Counted from the first letter of the stretch, positions 25,640-36,621 are shown. The stretch: DNA of 64,000 nt from Mytilus californianus (GCF_021869535.1 NW_026262679.1:86177143-86241142), one strand, 5' to 3'. Made by a program: numbers and translations. The notes: generated by a model from the sequence alone, not told the origin.

Positions 25640-25890
25640 CAAGTGAAATACCCCCAGGACTTTTAGAGCATCAACAAAAATTAATTGCCATGAGAGCGGC
25701 AAGCCGATAAATATCCTTTCAAATACTAGTAAATGCACGGTGGTGAGTGAGCCAATCCTCATTCACCAAAATTTATCTTGTCTAAGTATTAAAGCATCAT
25801 AAAAAATAACTGCCAGTTGTGGCAGCGGGCGAGACGATAGATGTCTTTCAAAATAAAAGTTCATATAAATGAGATGAGCGAGCCAATCCT
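25640..25890. repeat. Two-copy imperfect tandem repeat, ~126-bp period
   Basis: GAGTGAGCCAATCCTCATTCACC near 25,744 recurs as GAGCGAGCCAATCCTCATTCATC near 25,870, with related sequence (GCGGCAAGCCGATA / GCGGGCGAGACGATA) ahead of each. Confidence 0.5.
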
Positions 25891-25924
25891 CATTCATCCG
25901 TAAAATCTTTCAAATTTATTGTCG

Positions 25925-26140
25925 TTTCCATTCTTGAAAACACAGTTTATAATATCCCGCCGCTTTTTGTGGGGTTTGTTTTGCTCGATCAGTCTTTGTT
26001 ACAATGTTGTGTTTTGTGGATCCGGACTGTTATTTATCTTGTCGTCGCTTTTTATTTCTTTTGTCATGACTTTGATAGTTTGTTATGGACTTTTGATTGT
26101 CCCTTTGGTATATTTCGCTTCTCTGTTATATCAAATGGTG
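25925..26140 (+). repeat. Retroelement-tail fragment
   Basis: Sense-orientation match to the 3' noncoding tail of the 13,680 element: CGCCGCTTTTTGTGGGG, CAATGTTGTGTTTTGTG, TTGATTGTCCCTTTGGTAT. The short open frame over it (25,919-26,155) is not a gene. Confidence 0.55.
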
Positions 26141-26329
26141 AATAATAAAAACTAATTCATTTTTTTTTTATAATGGTACGAGCAGTCAATTCTAATTCAT
26201 TTCAAAACTAAAACCAGTAGTGACAATTGGTTTTATGGATAGAAATAAATTGAAATTATTTTGAGAAGATAACATTTGTTATTCTATTGATTCAATGTAT
26301 ATGTTTTAATGTCGGATAGCTCATGTTTT

Positions 26330-26495
26330 TCCAGTGGCAGTCCAAATTTCCACGACCTTCATTCCGGTCGACCCCTATTACAGAACCTAACTATCTTTTC
26401 ATCACTATGTTCTAAGTATTGTTAATTCGTTCTCGTCCTGAATATGTATGAACTATTTGCCACTGGACGTTAAGTAACCAACAATCAATCATCCT
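26330..26495 (+). repeat. SINE-like 3' end fragment
   Basis: It matches the last ~160 bp of the element at 10,717: GCAGTCCAAATTTCC, ATTCCGGTCGACCCCTATTA, TTGCCACTGGACGTTAAG and CAACAATCAATCA. The copy is 5'-truncated. Confidence 0.65.
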
Positions 26496-27169
26496 TTGTT
26501 ACACAAAACATACTTTAAATATTACAGACAAATTCGTTTTATTTACGTATTCTTAAAAATATAGAATCGGCACATTTTTTAAAGTAAAATTGCGAGATGA
26601 AAAATGTTTGTGAACTGAGGATAAAAAAGATGGATTAGGAACATAATTTTGCAATATAAATACGGTAAGAGATAATTGTCATTCATTTTAAGGTTGCTGT
26701 TATTATTTTTTGTAGTTTTAGCAGTGGGTAATAAATTTTAAAAAATGCTACGAGAAAATAGCTACTTCTGATAAGACTTCGTGGTTCGGCATTGATAGTA
26801 AAAAAAATATCCAATAAAAAACGTCGAAAGCAAACGATATGAACCTACGAAGGCTTATGTAATAGGACTAGTATATTTGTAGTCCATAATTTATCTAATT
26901 GTTCTAACACTAAGGTTACAACTCACTCAGTCGAAGCTGAACTTAGATATATGCAATAAAAGCGTCTTGACATTCAGGTGAGGTAAGTAATATACATTCA
27001 ACCATCTAAATACTTAACGCATTCGACAAAAAAGGGAGAGAATAAGGACGGGGTAATCAATTTTCCTTTGTTCAATACTTCTCACATATTGTCAGAATCA
27101 AATCATTATTATTTGAAAATTCATTCTTCAAATTTAATTGACTTACGACTCTCTTTCTGTTGACCATAG

Positions 27170-27280
27170 ATGGATTTGGCAATTATTGTTAGATCCCTCT
27201 TGATCATAAAGCTCTTAACGTGTTTCCGTACTTATACATCATTGGCTTTCAAATGCTTGGCTTTAAGTTGTCCGACGAAG
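27170..27280 (+). pseudogene. Second copy of the signal-peptide exon, one base shorter
   Basis: The acceptor tract CTCTCTTTCTGTTGACCATAG|ATG and donor ACGAAG|GTAATT match the copy at 10,166. It encodes MDLAIIVRSLLIIKLLTCF and then a further hydrophobic stretch. It spans 111 bases against 112 in the other copy, the difference lying in the last dozen codons. The intron phase therefore changes from 1 to 0. If the downstream exon is conserved, only one of the two phases can join it. I infer that this one is the broken copy, because phase 1 is usual for signal-peptide exons. Function unknown. Confidence 0.35.
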
Positions 27281-28124
27281 GTAATTATGTAAATCGAGAA
27301 AACCGCTCCGGACGCGTAAAAGTGTAATTTTCATTTTCAGCCTTATTTATTTTATAATAAGTTAAATACTAAGCATTAACGAAATGATATAATCGAATAG
27401 ACCTTTTTTGCAAATCTGGATCATACTAACTCAATAATAATAACGTTGGAATGATTACAAACCAACTTGAAGTAATACTTGATATTTGTTTGTTAAATTG
27501 AAAATGTAATTCTGCGATAGTTCATTTTTTATACAATTTCAAATTATGAAACCATCTGCGCCTTATAATTTTACAATTTAATTATGTTTGTTAAATTTCC
27601 AGAAAACCAATGCATTTTATTCAAACGCTTTTCGCATATCTTTTTGCTTAAACTATGAATTTAAAAAGTTATTCATGTAATTCATAAAAATAGATCGAAA
27701 AATAATCAGCACCATCATGACCCTGAAAACATGTACAGTTTGATGACCTAGAAATAAATGAATTCAATATTAACAATAAATAGCTTTAGATATAATTTTA
27801 ACTCATGGTTTTAACCTTTTTGGGATTAAAAAATTTTGATAATTGTGTTTATTAATATTATTATTATTATTATTAGTTTTAACATGCTCTCATCTCGAAC
27901 AATGATATTACCATGCAGAGACAAATAAAGTCGCGTTGTCTTTTGACTTTTTGCGCTCAAAGGATTATTTTTCACATAACCATATTATTCACTCAAAACT
28001 GATTGACCAAAGAGATTTTTTTATCCAATTATTGCAATTATTCAGCAAAGGTCGATGTTAAGTTTTGCAATATCTTTCTCCGTCTCCGACCATGCTTCAC
28101 CCAGAACGTTTTCAATTTTGATAT

Positions 28125-28395
28125 GTTTGCCTAGAATTAGCAGATATAGGTCAAACGTATGGCTTTCAACAATGAGCAAAACCCATACAGCATAGCAAGC
28201 TACAAAAGACATTGATATGATAAATGTAAAACAATTCGAACGTGAAAACTCATGGCCTAATTTATGTACAAAACAATAAACGAAAAACAAATATATTATA
28301 CCACATCAAACGATACCACCTGAATTACAAGCTCCTAACTTGGGACAAGGCACATGCAGAATGTGGCGGGGTTGAACATTTTTTGGGTGCCCATT
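28125..28395 (+). repeat. Mussel-type dispersed repeat fragment
   Basis: Counterpart in unit 3 of the copy at 18,355-18,625, sharing the same endpoints within the duplicated block: CAACAATGAGCAAAACCCATA, ATGTAAAACAATTCGAACG, AATGTGGCGGGGTTGAACAT. Confidence 0.65.
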
Positions 28396-28643
28396 TTCTC
28401 CAAGACTAAAATTTCAAACAGTACACGTGTAAATAAGTCATCTGCAGTCTTAGAAAGTTTGCATTTGCATGGAATACGTTGAGCAACTGCTTCAATGAGA
28501 GATGTAGAAAACAATACTTGTATTGTTTGTTGTCTACCTGCAGATCAGTTGAGAAAAAATTAAATCAAATAATGTAGATTGCGATACTTATCAAGTTTAT
28601 TACATTATTTTAACACTTCACTTGCAAAATGCCTGCTTATTTG

Positions 28644-29083
28644 ATTGATTGATTGATTGTTGGTTGATTAACGTCCAGTTGCAAATATTTCATGCATGTT
28701 TAGGACGAGAACAAATTAACAATAAAAACAATAGGTAGGTGCTGTAATAGAGGCCATCCGAGATGAAGGTCGGAGAAATTTGGACTGCCACGGGAAAATG
28801 AGGGTATATTAGATAGGGACAGAAATTTAGCCTTGCAACATGCCACCTACTGACCCCTCAAAGAGTTGTTGCAAGGGTTTTTATCGTGCAAAGAGCGTGG
28901 CAGTCTCTCTACACGAGGCATCGGATTTAACGTTCCCATTCTGACCAGACGTAGCTGCGAACTTGTACATCCCGCACAGCCAAACGGACAACCCACTTTA
29001 GCGAGGGTTTTACTGCCGGTTGGAGGAAGATCAATGGTGACCATATTTCTATTCCCCAGTCACCCTTTTTTTTGGGGGGGGGG
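28644..29083 (-). mobile_element. SINE-like element, reverse orientation
   Basis: Reverse copy of the element at 10,717-11,145, running from a GATTGATTGATT tail at the left to a G-rich end at the right. It is flanked by CTGCTTATTTG (28,633-28,643) and CTGCTAATTTT (29,084-29,094), an ~11-bp target duplication. Units 1 and 2 have the uninterrupted site (CTGCTAATTTGAAACC near 11,718; CTCCTAATTTGAAACC near 19,025). The short frames on both strands here come from the repeat and are not genes. Confidence 0.75.
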
Positions 29084-30055
29084 CTGCTAATTTTGTAACC
29101 TGAAATGTGCTAGATAATTTTGGATCATGTTATTTTGATATTTGAGTGTTAGGTAAGATATAACAACTAAATAATGCTTCAGATAGACATCTCTTAGTTG
29201 AGCAATTTTATTTCCAGTAATGCGATTAGCATAAGATTGTTGCGTTTAAATGGGGTAGTCGAGACAAGATACAAATCTCAAACCCCTCGGAGATTTAAAA
29301 ACATCAATTACAACATAACCCTACGTTTTTATTCTATAATTATTCCCAATATAAACTAACACCGATTAAAACGCTTTTTCCTAAATTGGAAACAAAATCT
29401 CGTTTAATGAACAAATAGTCGACTATATTAAGTTTTTTTTTAAATAGTATTAGTATGGAGACTAAAAGGTGCAGTAATTTTATTTATAAAGTGCTATTCA
29501 ATTGTTTTGCGCGGCTGAAAATGCATAAAACGAATAGCGCTTATCAGGACTATTAAGGGGTGATGATTGATTTTTATTCAATTTGAAAATATCAACATTA
29601 CACACACAATCTTTCATTTAAGTCGAAAGAGGCCCAACTTGTTAGCTCAACTAGTCCATGTTAGGCTATGTAAGCTATAAATAACTGTCATCACTTGGCG
29701 TCCGTCGTAGAGTCTGTTGGTCGTAAACTTTTCTATCTTCTTCTCTGAATGAATTTTAACCAAACTTGGAGGAACGTTTTTAATTATACTGATAAAAGGT
29801 TTAATCCTCATTTGGTTTGAAACGTCCGCCAGAAACAATCTTTGATTTTGATTGGCCAATTATCAACAATCTTTAGTTTTGAAAATAACGAATAACGGTT
29901 TTAAATTTTGATTTGTGATTGGGAGATGATTATACTTTAATTTATATTGATTATGTGGCGACATTTGCTGCACATCCATACATGTATGTGCATATCTTAA
30001 ATGTGAAAACACAACTGTTGTACCTGGAGAGTTTGATTTTGATATTATACGAGTC

Positions 30056-30199
30056 TGTAATTATATGGTAGATGAATACAATTATTCTTTTTTTACTATT
30101 CTTATCTTTCAAATTTCATTTACCGGTTGTAATTATATGGTAGATGAATACAATTATTCTTTTTTTACTATTCTTATCTTTCAAATTTCATTTACCGGT
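30056..30199. repeat. Perfect 2 x 72-bp tandem duplication
   Basis: The 72 bp from 30,056 to 30,127 are repeated exactly at 30,128-30,199; both copies start TGTAATTATATGG and end TTTACCGGT. No change is visible between copies, so the event is recent or homogenised. Confidence 0.9.
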
Positions 30200-30954
30200 T
30201 ATCAAAATTGGTGAAGTGTTGATCTTGTTTAACTCTTTAAGTATGACTCTTTTCACTTGTAACCAAATACCCATTGCTTCATTTAAATCAAATTGGGGAA
30301 CGCTTCCTTCTTTTCTAGAATAAATGAGAAATCATTGAATTTTATTACAATTTATATTATTTTACTTGCACAATATTGGCCTCAAACAACTTTGCTGTTG
30401 AAAAAAAATGGCAAAAACGTCCACGACTACAGTTTTTAAAAACTTCAAATTACGTCGTAACCGATTGAGACGCAATACCGTACATAACCATTGGTCCTAG
30501 ATACAATTCACACTATAATTGATGATTTACATGTACATTTATAAGAACTCAAATTGTACTGTTCAGTCTATAACTGGATAACGGTACATTTAACTGTTAG
30601 AAATTGTATTTATCGATGATTCTAATACTGTAAACATTCAATCTTCGTTTAAAATCTTCAGTCCAACGTGAAAGTTATTATATCATTTTTATAGATTGTA
30701 GTGTGCACTCAATCTATTTTGCCGAAATATTAACAGTAATTTTAACGTACAGTTCTAGAGGCTGTACCCTTAAACACGGGCATTTAACGGTCCTAGTTCA
30801 CCATCAGTTACTGTACGAGAACCAATTGTTTCTGCACTGGGTTGGATTTAAAAACAAAATATTGTCTGTATATTTGTAGTCCGTAATTTATCTGATTGTT
30901 CTTAAACTAAGGTTGCAACTTACTCAGTCAAAGCTGAACTTAGAATTTCCCTTT

Positions 30955-31010
30955 GATTTTTATATAAGCTTTTGATGTTATATAGCTTCCACAGAAACGT
31001 TTCTTTTCTC
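30955..31010 (+). pseudogene. Truncated relic of the repeated exon
   Basis: After AAAGCTGAACTTAG (acceptor-like, matching 9,356-9,369) comes AATTTCCCTTTGATTTTTAT, which aligns to the decayed exon copy at 9,373 but lacks a start codon and an open frame. It marks the end of unit 3. Confidence 0.35.
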
Positions 31011-31128
31011 AACTTTTCTTAGTACAGTTGATCTTTTTTGTCAAATACAAGTAGCAATGAACCAACTAAGTAAACCCTAATAAGAATAATCAACGTAGTT
31101 TCTTTGTTTTGAGTGTTCATCATACATG

Positions 31129-31705
31129 TATGACCAGGTTGTTGGTCACCTCTGTCATATTAATTAGTTTCGGGGGAAACTAGCGGTAGCTCAGATAAAG
31201 TCCAAGTCGCTGGAAAGTTTTCATATTTATTTAGCATCCATATAATTCAAACAATAAAACATAACTGAATAACAACATAAAAACAAATCTAAAATACAAA
31301 TTCAAAAGACTGATTGACCTGCGGAATATCAACCAATCAAATATCTTTTCATTAAATAATATTAATTCGCGTTTTGCCGAAAGCGGGGATTACGGATTAA
31401 AAACATGCTTCGTATAAGTTTGTCAAGAATGGCTTTCGGCAGTTATCACTTAGTGTCAAATTATCTATGTTCTTTGTTACAGAACCTTTTATCTTAAAGA
31501 CGGATATAAATCTTTGATAATTAATCTGAATGAAAGGATTATAGTTAAGTGTAAAATACAAGTAACTTTTGAATAGCGTAAAATACAATAAACTAATAAA
31601 TTATTAAAACGCAATGAGGACTCGGAATAATAATAAAAAGCTAACATTTATAAAAATATACAAAATCCTAAATGTGAACTTTGAACGAACAATTGTCGGG
31701 TCATA
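31129..31705 (-). repeat. 3' LTR of the large retrotransposon
   Basis: It is nearly identical to 39,559-40,136. The ends are inverted (TATGACC at left, GGTCATA at right). It is the 3' LTR because the ORFs run on the minus strand. A 63-codon frame inside it is identical in both LTRs and is not taken as a gene. Confidence 0.92.
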
Positions 31706-33303
31706 TTACCCCGTCGCTCCTTATCTGATACTCCCGTATCAGCATGTGTAAATTATGAACGAATAATATTTCAAAATGCATAGAGGAGAAATTAAAAAGA
31801 GCAAAATTTATTTACATTATTTACAAGCGCGCTATTACGAACATTTGTCGTCTAAAATTTTCTCTCTCAAAATTTCTTTAAAGTACATGTAATTAAATCT
31901 AAGTGTGTCTAAATACCAACACGAATTAATCACGAATCAATATGTATAAAACGAACAGTCTGTAATATTTGCCACCATGCAAATAACAAATGAACACTGT
32001 GTCTCTTTCTCGGAAGTTCGATCGATACTTGAATCGATATGGAAATATAAAACAAATTAGTAATATGTATATTAATTTTGTTATTGCATTAAGTCATTGT
32101 TTTGTCAAATAAATCTGTTTTCATCACCAACTCTATTTCCACCTGGAATGAACACTAAGAATATCCCGGAGATTCTCTTCGATCTGAATTTTGTTACTAC
32201 ATATTTTAAGTTTCAGGAACATTTGTCCGAACTAGTTCTGTAGCACTATATGCATATCTATGTACACATCTTTGTACTAATACATCGAACACATCTATGT
32301 GAATGTAACCATTTATCAAAATGTCGCTTATACCTGATATCTATTTTAAACAAAAAACGAAAAGTGTAGATCATTTCGATACTTGAAAAGGCATTGTATG
32401 GAACATCGCAATACTGATTGTAAAGCTAAAAATATATACTGATCTAAAATATTATCACGATAACTTGGCTAAGGATAAAAATGCTGGTAAAAAAAAAGGG
32501 GGGGGGGGGTTCAAACTGTTGAACTTCCAATTGAGAAAATAAGTAAACAAGACATCAGAACGAAATACGTTTAAAATTCAAGCGTAAAAATCTTTCTGGT
32601 TGTAAACGTGCTGTGTAACAAAACAGGTTCTAATGGAATTTTTAAGATACTATTTTGTCTAAATAAAGCAATTCCTACTTATATTATGATAAATGCAAAT
32701 GACATTGTGTTGTGGTGTTGTTTTAAAAAAAAATGCATGTTTTGAAGTAAAATACATGTTTAACAATGGTTTCTTTAAATGCAAAAAGCAGTTAAAATGA
32801 TTTTTCAAGATTTGATCGTTTCAGCATAGGATCGTCACTCCTATATTGAAACTCCTTTGAACACGAATTGGGTGACGAGACCAAGTCATGATCGAAAGGG
32901 GTCGAAAGAAATGTCAAACGTTTGGTACGACTGTACCCCTTATACCATTGTTAGAACGTGAAAATAACACCAATTTTGTTTTTGCTGTTACTTGATGTAT
33001 GAATTGTCATTGATGTTTGTCTGATAATACGACCATTAACTTGTGTAAAAACACTAGGTCCAAACTTACGACAAATATACTATGACAACCCAATATAAAT
33101 TTGAATGTTTTTATAATTACATTACCGTTTGAGAAAAAAAATGACTTATTTTGTATATAAATTTCTTGATTATGTTAATATCTATTCAACTGTGAGAGAG
33201 AAAAACGGCTTGTGTGTAAGTTTTGCTATTTGACTTGAAAAGTGATGTGTAATTATAATGTGTTAAACTACAGAAGAATAAGGAGGGGGGGGGGGGGCTA
33301 TTT
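31706..33303 (-). other. Long 3' noncoding region of the retrotransposon
   Basis: About 1.6 kb between the pol stop and the 3' LTR with no open frame and no recognised domain. It contains two long G runs on the plus strand (near 32,499-32,510 and 33,285-33,297). The minus-strand purine tract next to the LTR (31,706-31,722) is the probable plus-strand primer. Confidence 0.7.
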
Positions 33304-36090
33304 CTATCTCTTTGTTTTACGTGCTTTTATACGTTTAGTTTGATCCATGCGAACTTTAAATTCGTGTCTTAATTCTGGAGGAATATTTTCTTCCGGTTCC
33401 CATGAATTGCTTCTGTTACCAAAACCTAACCATTTTATGTAATAATGCATTTTATTGTTTATACGTTTTGCTTTTACTATCCGTTCTACTAGATACAGAT
33501 CTGAATCATCGTTATTTCGGTCATCATTTGTGTGCCGTTGTACCTGGGTATCGTTTCGTATAGGGTCATTAGAGTCGGGCTGTGTATCAGTTTGAACAAT
33601 TTCATCGTCATCTTCAGCATTTTCCTCTTCATTGTCATCATCGTCTGACATTTCGTCGTCAGTTGGAACATCCACATTGTTTGTAGGTCTGTCTTGTGGA
33701 TCGTAAAACTTCTTTAGTCTGTTGACGTTGATAAGTCCTTTAATTGGTACATCGTCAGAACAGCGCCGGAGTCTATACGTGCTTCTACCTTTAACTTCGG
33801 TTATGTAATACGGTCCTTGCCATTTATTACAAAGTTTTCTTGAATATCCAACTGGCGTAGTCTTTGTATCCATCCAAACTTTATCTCTAATTTTAAAAAT
33901 TGCCTCTCTCGCATTTTTATCATGCTGTGCCTTGTATTTCTGCTGTGCTTCCAGTGAATTTTCTTTAGCTATCTCTCTGGCTAATAAGACATTCCTATGT
34001 AGTCCATCGATGAACAGTCTTGCGTCTGGTCCAACATTTGTGGGTGCTGTCAAAACTGTATCAATCGGCGTTCTGCATTCTCTACTAAACACCATGTAAT
34101 ACGGGGTATACTGTGTAGATTCTGTACATACGCTTGTGTTCATTGCATGAGCAATACTGGACAATTTATCCGGCCAATCTAATTGGTTTGCGGCGATGTA
34201 TGTACGAAGTTTTTCGGCTATTGTTTTATTATTCCTCTCGCAAGTACTGTTTGTTTGAGGTCTGTAGCTACTGGTTCTCATCTTTTTGATCTCGAATATA
34301 TTGCAAACCTCTTTTAATATATTAGACATGAAATTTTGTCCTTTATCTGTAAGAATTGCATCTGGCGCGGAATAACGGCATATCCATTGGTTGTAAAATA
34401 TGTTGGCTACATCTTTTGCACCTGTATTCTTCATTGGAAAGATTTCTACATATTTAGAGAACGAGTCTACGACAAGTAAGACATGTGAATATCCATCTGG
34501 ACTCTTTCTAAATGGTCCTAAAATGTCCATATGAACCCGTCTGAAAACGTCTAGTATTGGAAGTGGCTGTAAAGGTGTCGGGCGTTTGTGCGCATCCGGC
34601 TTAGCTCTTTGACACTGTATACACGTCTGTACGTATTGTTGAATGTCACTGTACATACCCGGCCAATAGTACTTATATCTTATGGTATGATAAGTTCTTT
34701 CAATGCCACCGTGTCCACCAAGTAAACTGTCATGGTATGACTTCAGGATATCATCTCGTAGTGTTAAGGGTACTGCAAACCGTTTGACTATTCTATCCGC
34801 TCTGTGACCTTTTCCTTTCGGGTAGTATAAATGATATAATACGTCATCGTCTATAATATAATCTTGGGATTCAATAACCGTTTTTCTCGCTTGTCTGGTC
34901 TTGTCGGGTAGTTCTTTATCTAATATGTACTTGATGACATCTTTGAAATTTTCATCTGTCCGTTGATCATTTACGACTTTTTCTTTTGGACTTGCGGTTA
35001 TTTCGCAAATGGACGCATATGGGTCTAACTCGATGAAAGTGGCTTCTGTCTGTGTTGACGATTCGACTGTAGCTGTTGTAATAGTAGCTATTTCGGTATC
35101 ATATGGTCTTCTACTTAACGCATCAGCGTTACCATTAGCCGTTCCCTTTTTGTGAATTATTTCATAATCATAGCTTTGTAGAAACATAGCCCATCTAGCA
35201 AGTCGGCCTGTGATTTTCTCCTTCGTCAGTTTCTGGGTGTGTAGAAGTGCTTCATGATCTGTATATATTGTGAATTTTCGGCTAGCCAAATAAACATGAT
35301 ATTGTTTAACTCCTTCAACCAAAGCTAAATATTCAAGATCCCTGATACAGTAGTTCTTTTCGGCTCCTCGTAATGATCGTCCACCATAAGCAATGACTTG
35401 TTCTCTGCCTTTATGATCTTTTTGTCCAAGTATGTAACCAATAGCGATCTGTGAAGCGTCCGTGTAGAGGATAAAATCTTTTGAGAAGTCAGGAAACGCA
35501 AGAATTGGAGCTGAGATTAAAAGTGTCTTTATTTCATCAAATGAATTTTGACAATCATTGTCCCATATAAATTTGGCACCTTTAACAAGTAGTCTGTGTA
35601 ATGGGCTGGCAATTTTGGAAAAACCTTTCACGAATTTTCTATAATAGTTCGCAAGTCCTAAAAATGCTCGCACGTCTGTTATATTTTGTGGAACTGGAAA
35701 TGTTTTAACAGCATCTATCTTTGTTGTGTCGACTGCTATGCCATCTTTTGACAGAACATGTCCCAAAAACTTAACTTCTTTTGCGGCGAAAGTGCATTTT
35801 GTTGGTTTCAATTTAAGGTTGACCTCCCGTAGTTTTTGAAATAAAATTGTTAAGTGATGTAGATGTTCTTCGAAAGTTTTTGAAAATATTAGTACATCAT
35901 CCATATATACCAGTGCGCTTTTCCAGTTTATACCACGTAAGGCTTCGGACATTACTAGTTGAAAAGTATGAGGACTATTTGACAGGCCAAACGGTAATCT
36001 GTTAAACTCGAAGACTCCCTCGTGACAGGTGAAAGCTGTTTTATGTTTAGTCTCCGGATCTAACTTTATTTGATGATATCCATTGAACAT
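33304..36090 (-). CDS. pol: Retrotransposon pol: RT (N-truncated), RNase H, integrase, chromodomain
   Basis: The 928-aa frame from the first ATG lacks the start of RT: it begins at FNGYHQI, the helix that normally follows some 70-80 residues of fingers/palm. Visible parts: RT catalytic YMDD (62-65) and LGH (109-111); RNase H with D211, E253, D278 and D323; integrase zinc finger H453-x6-H460-x29-C490-x2-C493; integrase core D522, D582, E618 (35 residues between the last two); a C-terminal WQGPYY module (757-762); an acidic stretch (811-830); and a chromodomain (about 866-905: YIKWLGF, SWEPEENI). Chromodomains in such integrases steer insertion to marked chromatin. The frame continues open upstream to 36,163 into the nested LTR, adding residues that are not native RT. 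No frameshifts are seen. Such a truncated RT is unlikely to be active; the integrase looks complete. Confidence 0.93.
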   Translation of the reverse strand: MFNGYHQIKLDPETKHKTAFTCHEGVFEFNRLPFGLSNSPHTFQLVMSEALRGINWKSALVYMDDVLIFSKTFEEHLHHLTILFQKLREVNLKLKPTKCTFAAKEVKFLGHVLSKDGIAVDTTKIDAVKTFPVPQNITDVRAFLGLANYYRKFVKGFSKIASPLHRLLVKGAKFIWDNDCQNSFDEIKTLLISAPILAFPDFSKDFILYTDASQIAIGYILGQKDHKGREQVIAYGGRSLRGAEKNYCIRDLEYLALVEGVKQYHVYLASRKFTIYTDHEALLHTQKLTKEKITGRLARWAMFLQSYDYEIIHKKGTANGNADALSRRPYDTEIATITTATVESSTQTEATFIELDPYASICEITASPKEKVVNDQRTDENFKDVIKYILDKELPDKTRQARKTVIESQDYIIDDDVLYHLYYPKGKGHRADRIVKRFAVPLTLRDDILKSYHDSLLGGHGGIERTYHTIRYKYYWPGMYSDIQQYVQTCIQCQRAKPDAHKRPTPLQPLPILDVFRRVHMDILGPFRKSPDGYSHVLLVVDSFSKYVEIFPMKNTGAKDVANIFYNQWICRYSAPDAILTDKGQNFMSNILKEVCNIFEIKKMRTSSYRPQTNSTCERNNKTIAEKLRTYIAANQLDWPDKLSSIAHAMNTSVCTESTQYTPYYMVFSRECRTPIDTVLTAPTNVGPDARLFIDGLHRNVLLAREIAKENSLEAQQKYKAQHDKNAREAIFKIRDKVWMDTKTTPVGYSRKLCNKWQGPYYITEVKGRSTYRLRRCSDDVPIKGLINVNRLKKFYDPQDRPTNNVDVPTDDEMSDDDDNEEENAEDDDEIVQTDTQPDSNDPIRNDTQVQRHTNDDRNNDDSDLYLVERIVKAKRINNKMHYYIKWLGFGNRSNSWEPEENIPPELRHEFKVRMDQTKRIKARKTKR

Positions 36091-36101
36091 ATCGACAGTG
36101 C

Positions 36102-36581
36102 ATATAGCCGGGTAAAATGGCGTTCCGGCTAAATGGAAATCAAGAAGGAATATTTCGCTCCTTTAACTTTTATTTTAGCAGTCTGGCAAGACCGAACAAC
36201 AAGCTCTAAACCAAATGTAATGTAACATACAAACAATAACAATATATATAAGCACAAGCAATTAAAGGATTAAGAAGATTAACATATGCCAAATAGAAAT
36301 AACAATAGATTAGAAGAGTAATTAATGTCCGACACGTATAAGTAAATTATTGTCTAAACTGTTACAGAGAATAAATAATTAAATGGATAGAGTAAATGAA
36401 TTTAAGTCCTTTGTCCAAGATTATGACACATAATCCGTGTAAAACACTTATGCCTAAATTTACGACAAAGTTCAGAATAATAAAATAAATGCAAAACAAG
36501 AATATACATTAAAACAATTGAATTCATAAAATGTTGTTTAAAAACTAATTTCATTGCACAGTCCAAATTGTCCGGTCATAT
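36102..36581 (-). repeat. 3' LTR of the nested element
   Basis: It is 480 bp and matches 37,530-38,009 at an offset of exactly 1,428 bp; the one difference I saw is AGTAAATGAA against AGTACATGAA. Its left end abuts the truncated RT coding sequence. Confidence 0.88.
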
Positions 36582-36621
36582 ATTCCCGCGGCCCTTGAAG
36601 ACACGACCCGGGTCTTACTGT

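Larger units (their letters stand above)
23967..26870. mobile_element. DNA transposon with 120-bp inverted ends and 9-bp target duplication
   Basis: The left end, 23,967-24,086, starts TAGTCCTATAACATAAGCC. The right end, 26,751-26,870, is its reverse complement (TAGTCCTATTACATAAGCC read inward) with a few small differences. GTATATTTG flanks both sides (23,958-23,966 and 26,871-26,879). Unit 3 has the uninterrupted target GTATATTTGTAGTCC near 30,869. Long inverted ends with a 9-bp duplication suggest a Mutator-like element; Merlin (8-9 bp) is the alternative. No transposase frame is visible. The interior is a mosaic of other repeats: a minus-strand mussel repeat (25,165-25,500), a retroelement tail (25,925-26,140) and a SINE-like 3' end (26,330-26,495). 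Confidence 0.75.
26871..31010. repeat. Segmental duplication unit 3
   Basis: Blocks: exon block 26,955-27,690, B 27,690-28,560, C 28,560-29,945 (interrupted by a SINE-like insertion), E 30,510-30,880. Blocks C' and D are not seen. A perfect 72-bp tandem duplication (30,056-30,199) is private to this unit. The LTR retrotransposon at 31,129 lies just beyond its end. Confidence 0.65.

Noticed and set aside
28866-29090. Short proteins over the SINE-like elements (also 10,744-10,941)
   Set aside because: Frames belong to the dispersed repeat and are present in either orientation wherever it inserts.
31397-31588. 63-codon frame, also at 39,828-40,019
   Set aside because: It lies inside the LTRs and is identical only because the LTRs are; no motif.
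36091-36162. Upstream extension of the pol frame into the nested LTR as native RT
   Set aside because: The reading is open and contains an LAG-like word, but it comes from the LTR and is repeated at 37,530; a stop at 36,163-36,165 closes it.
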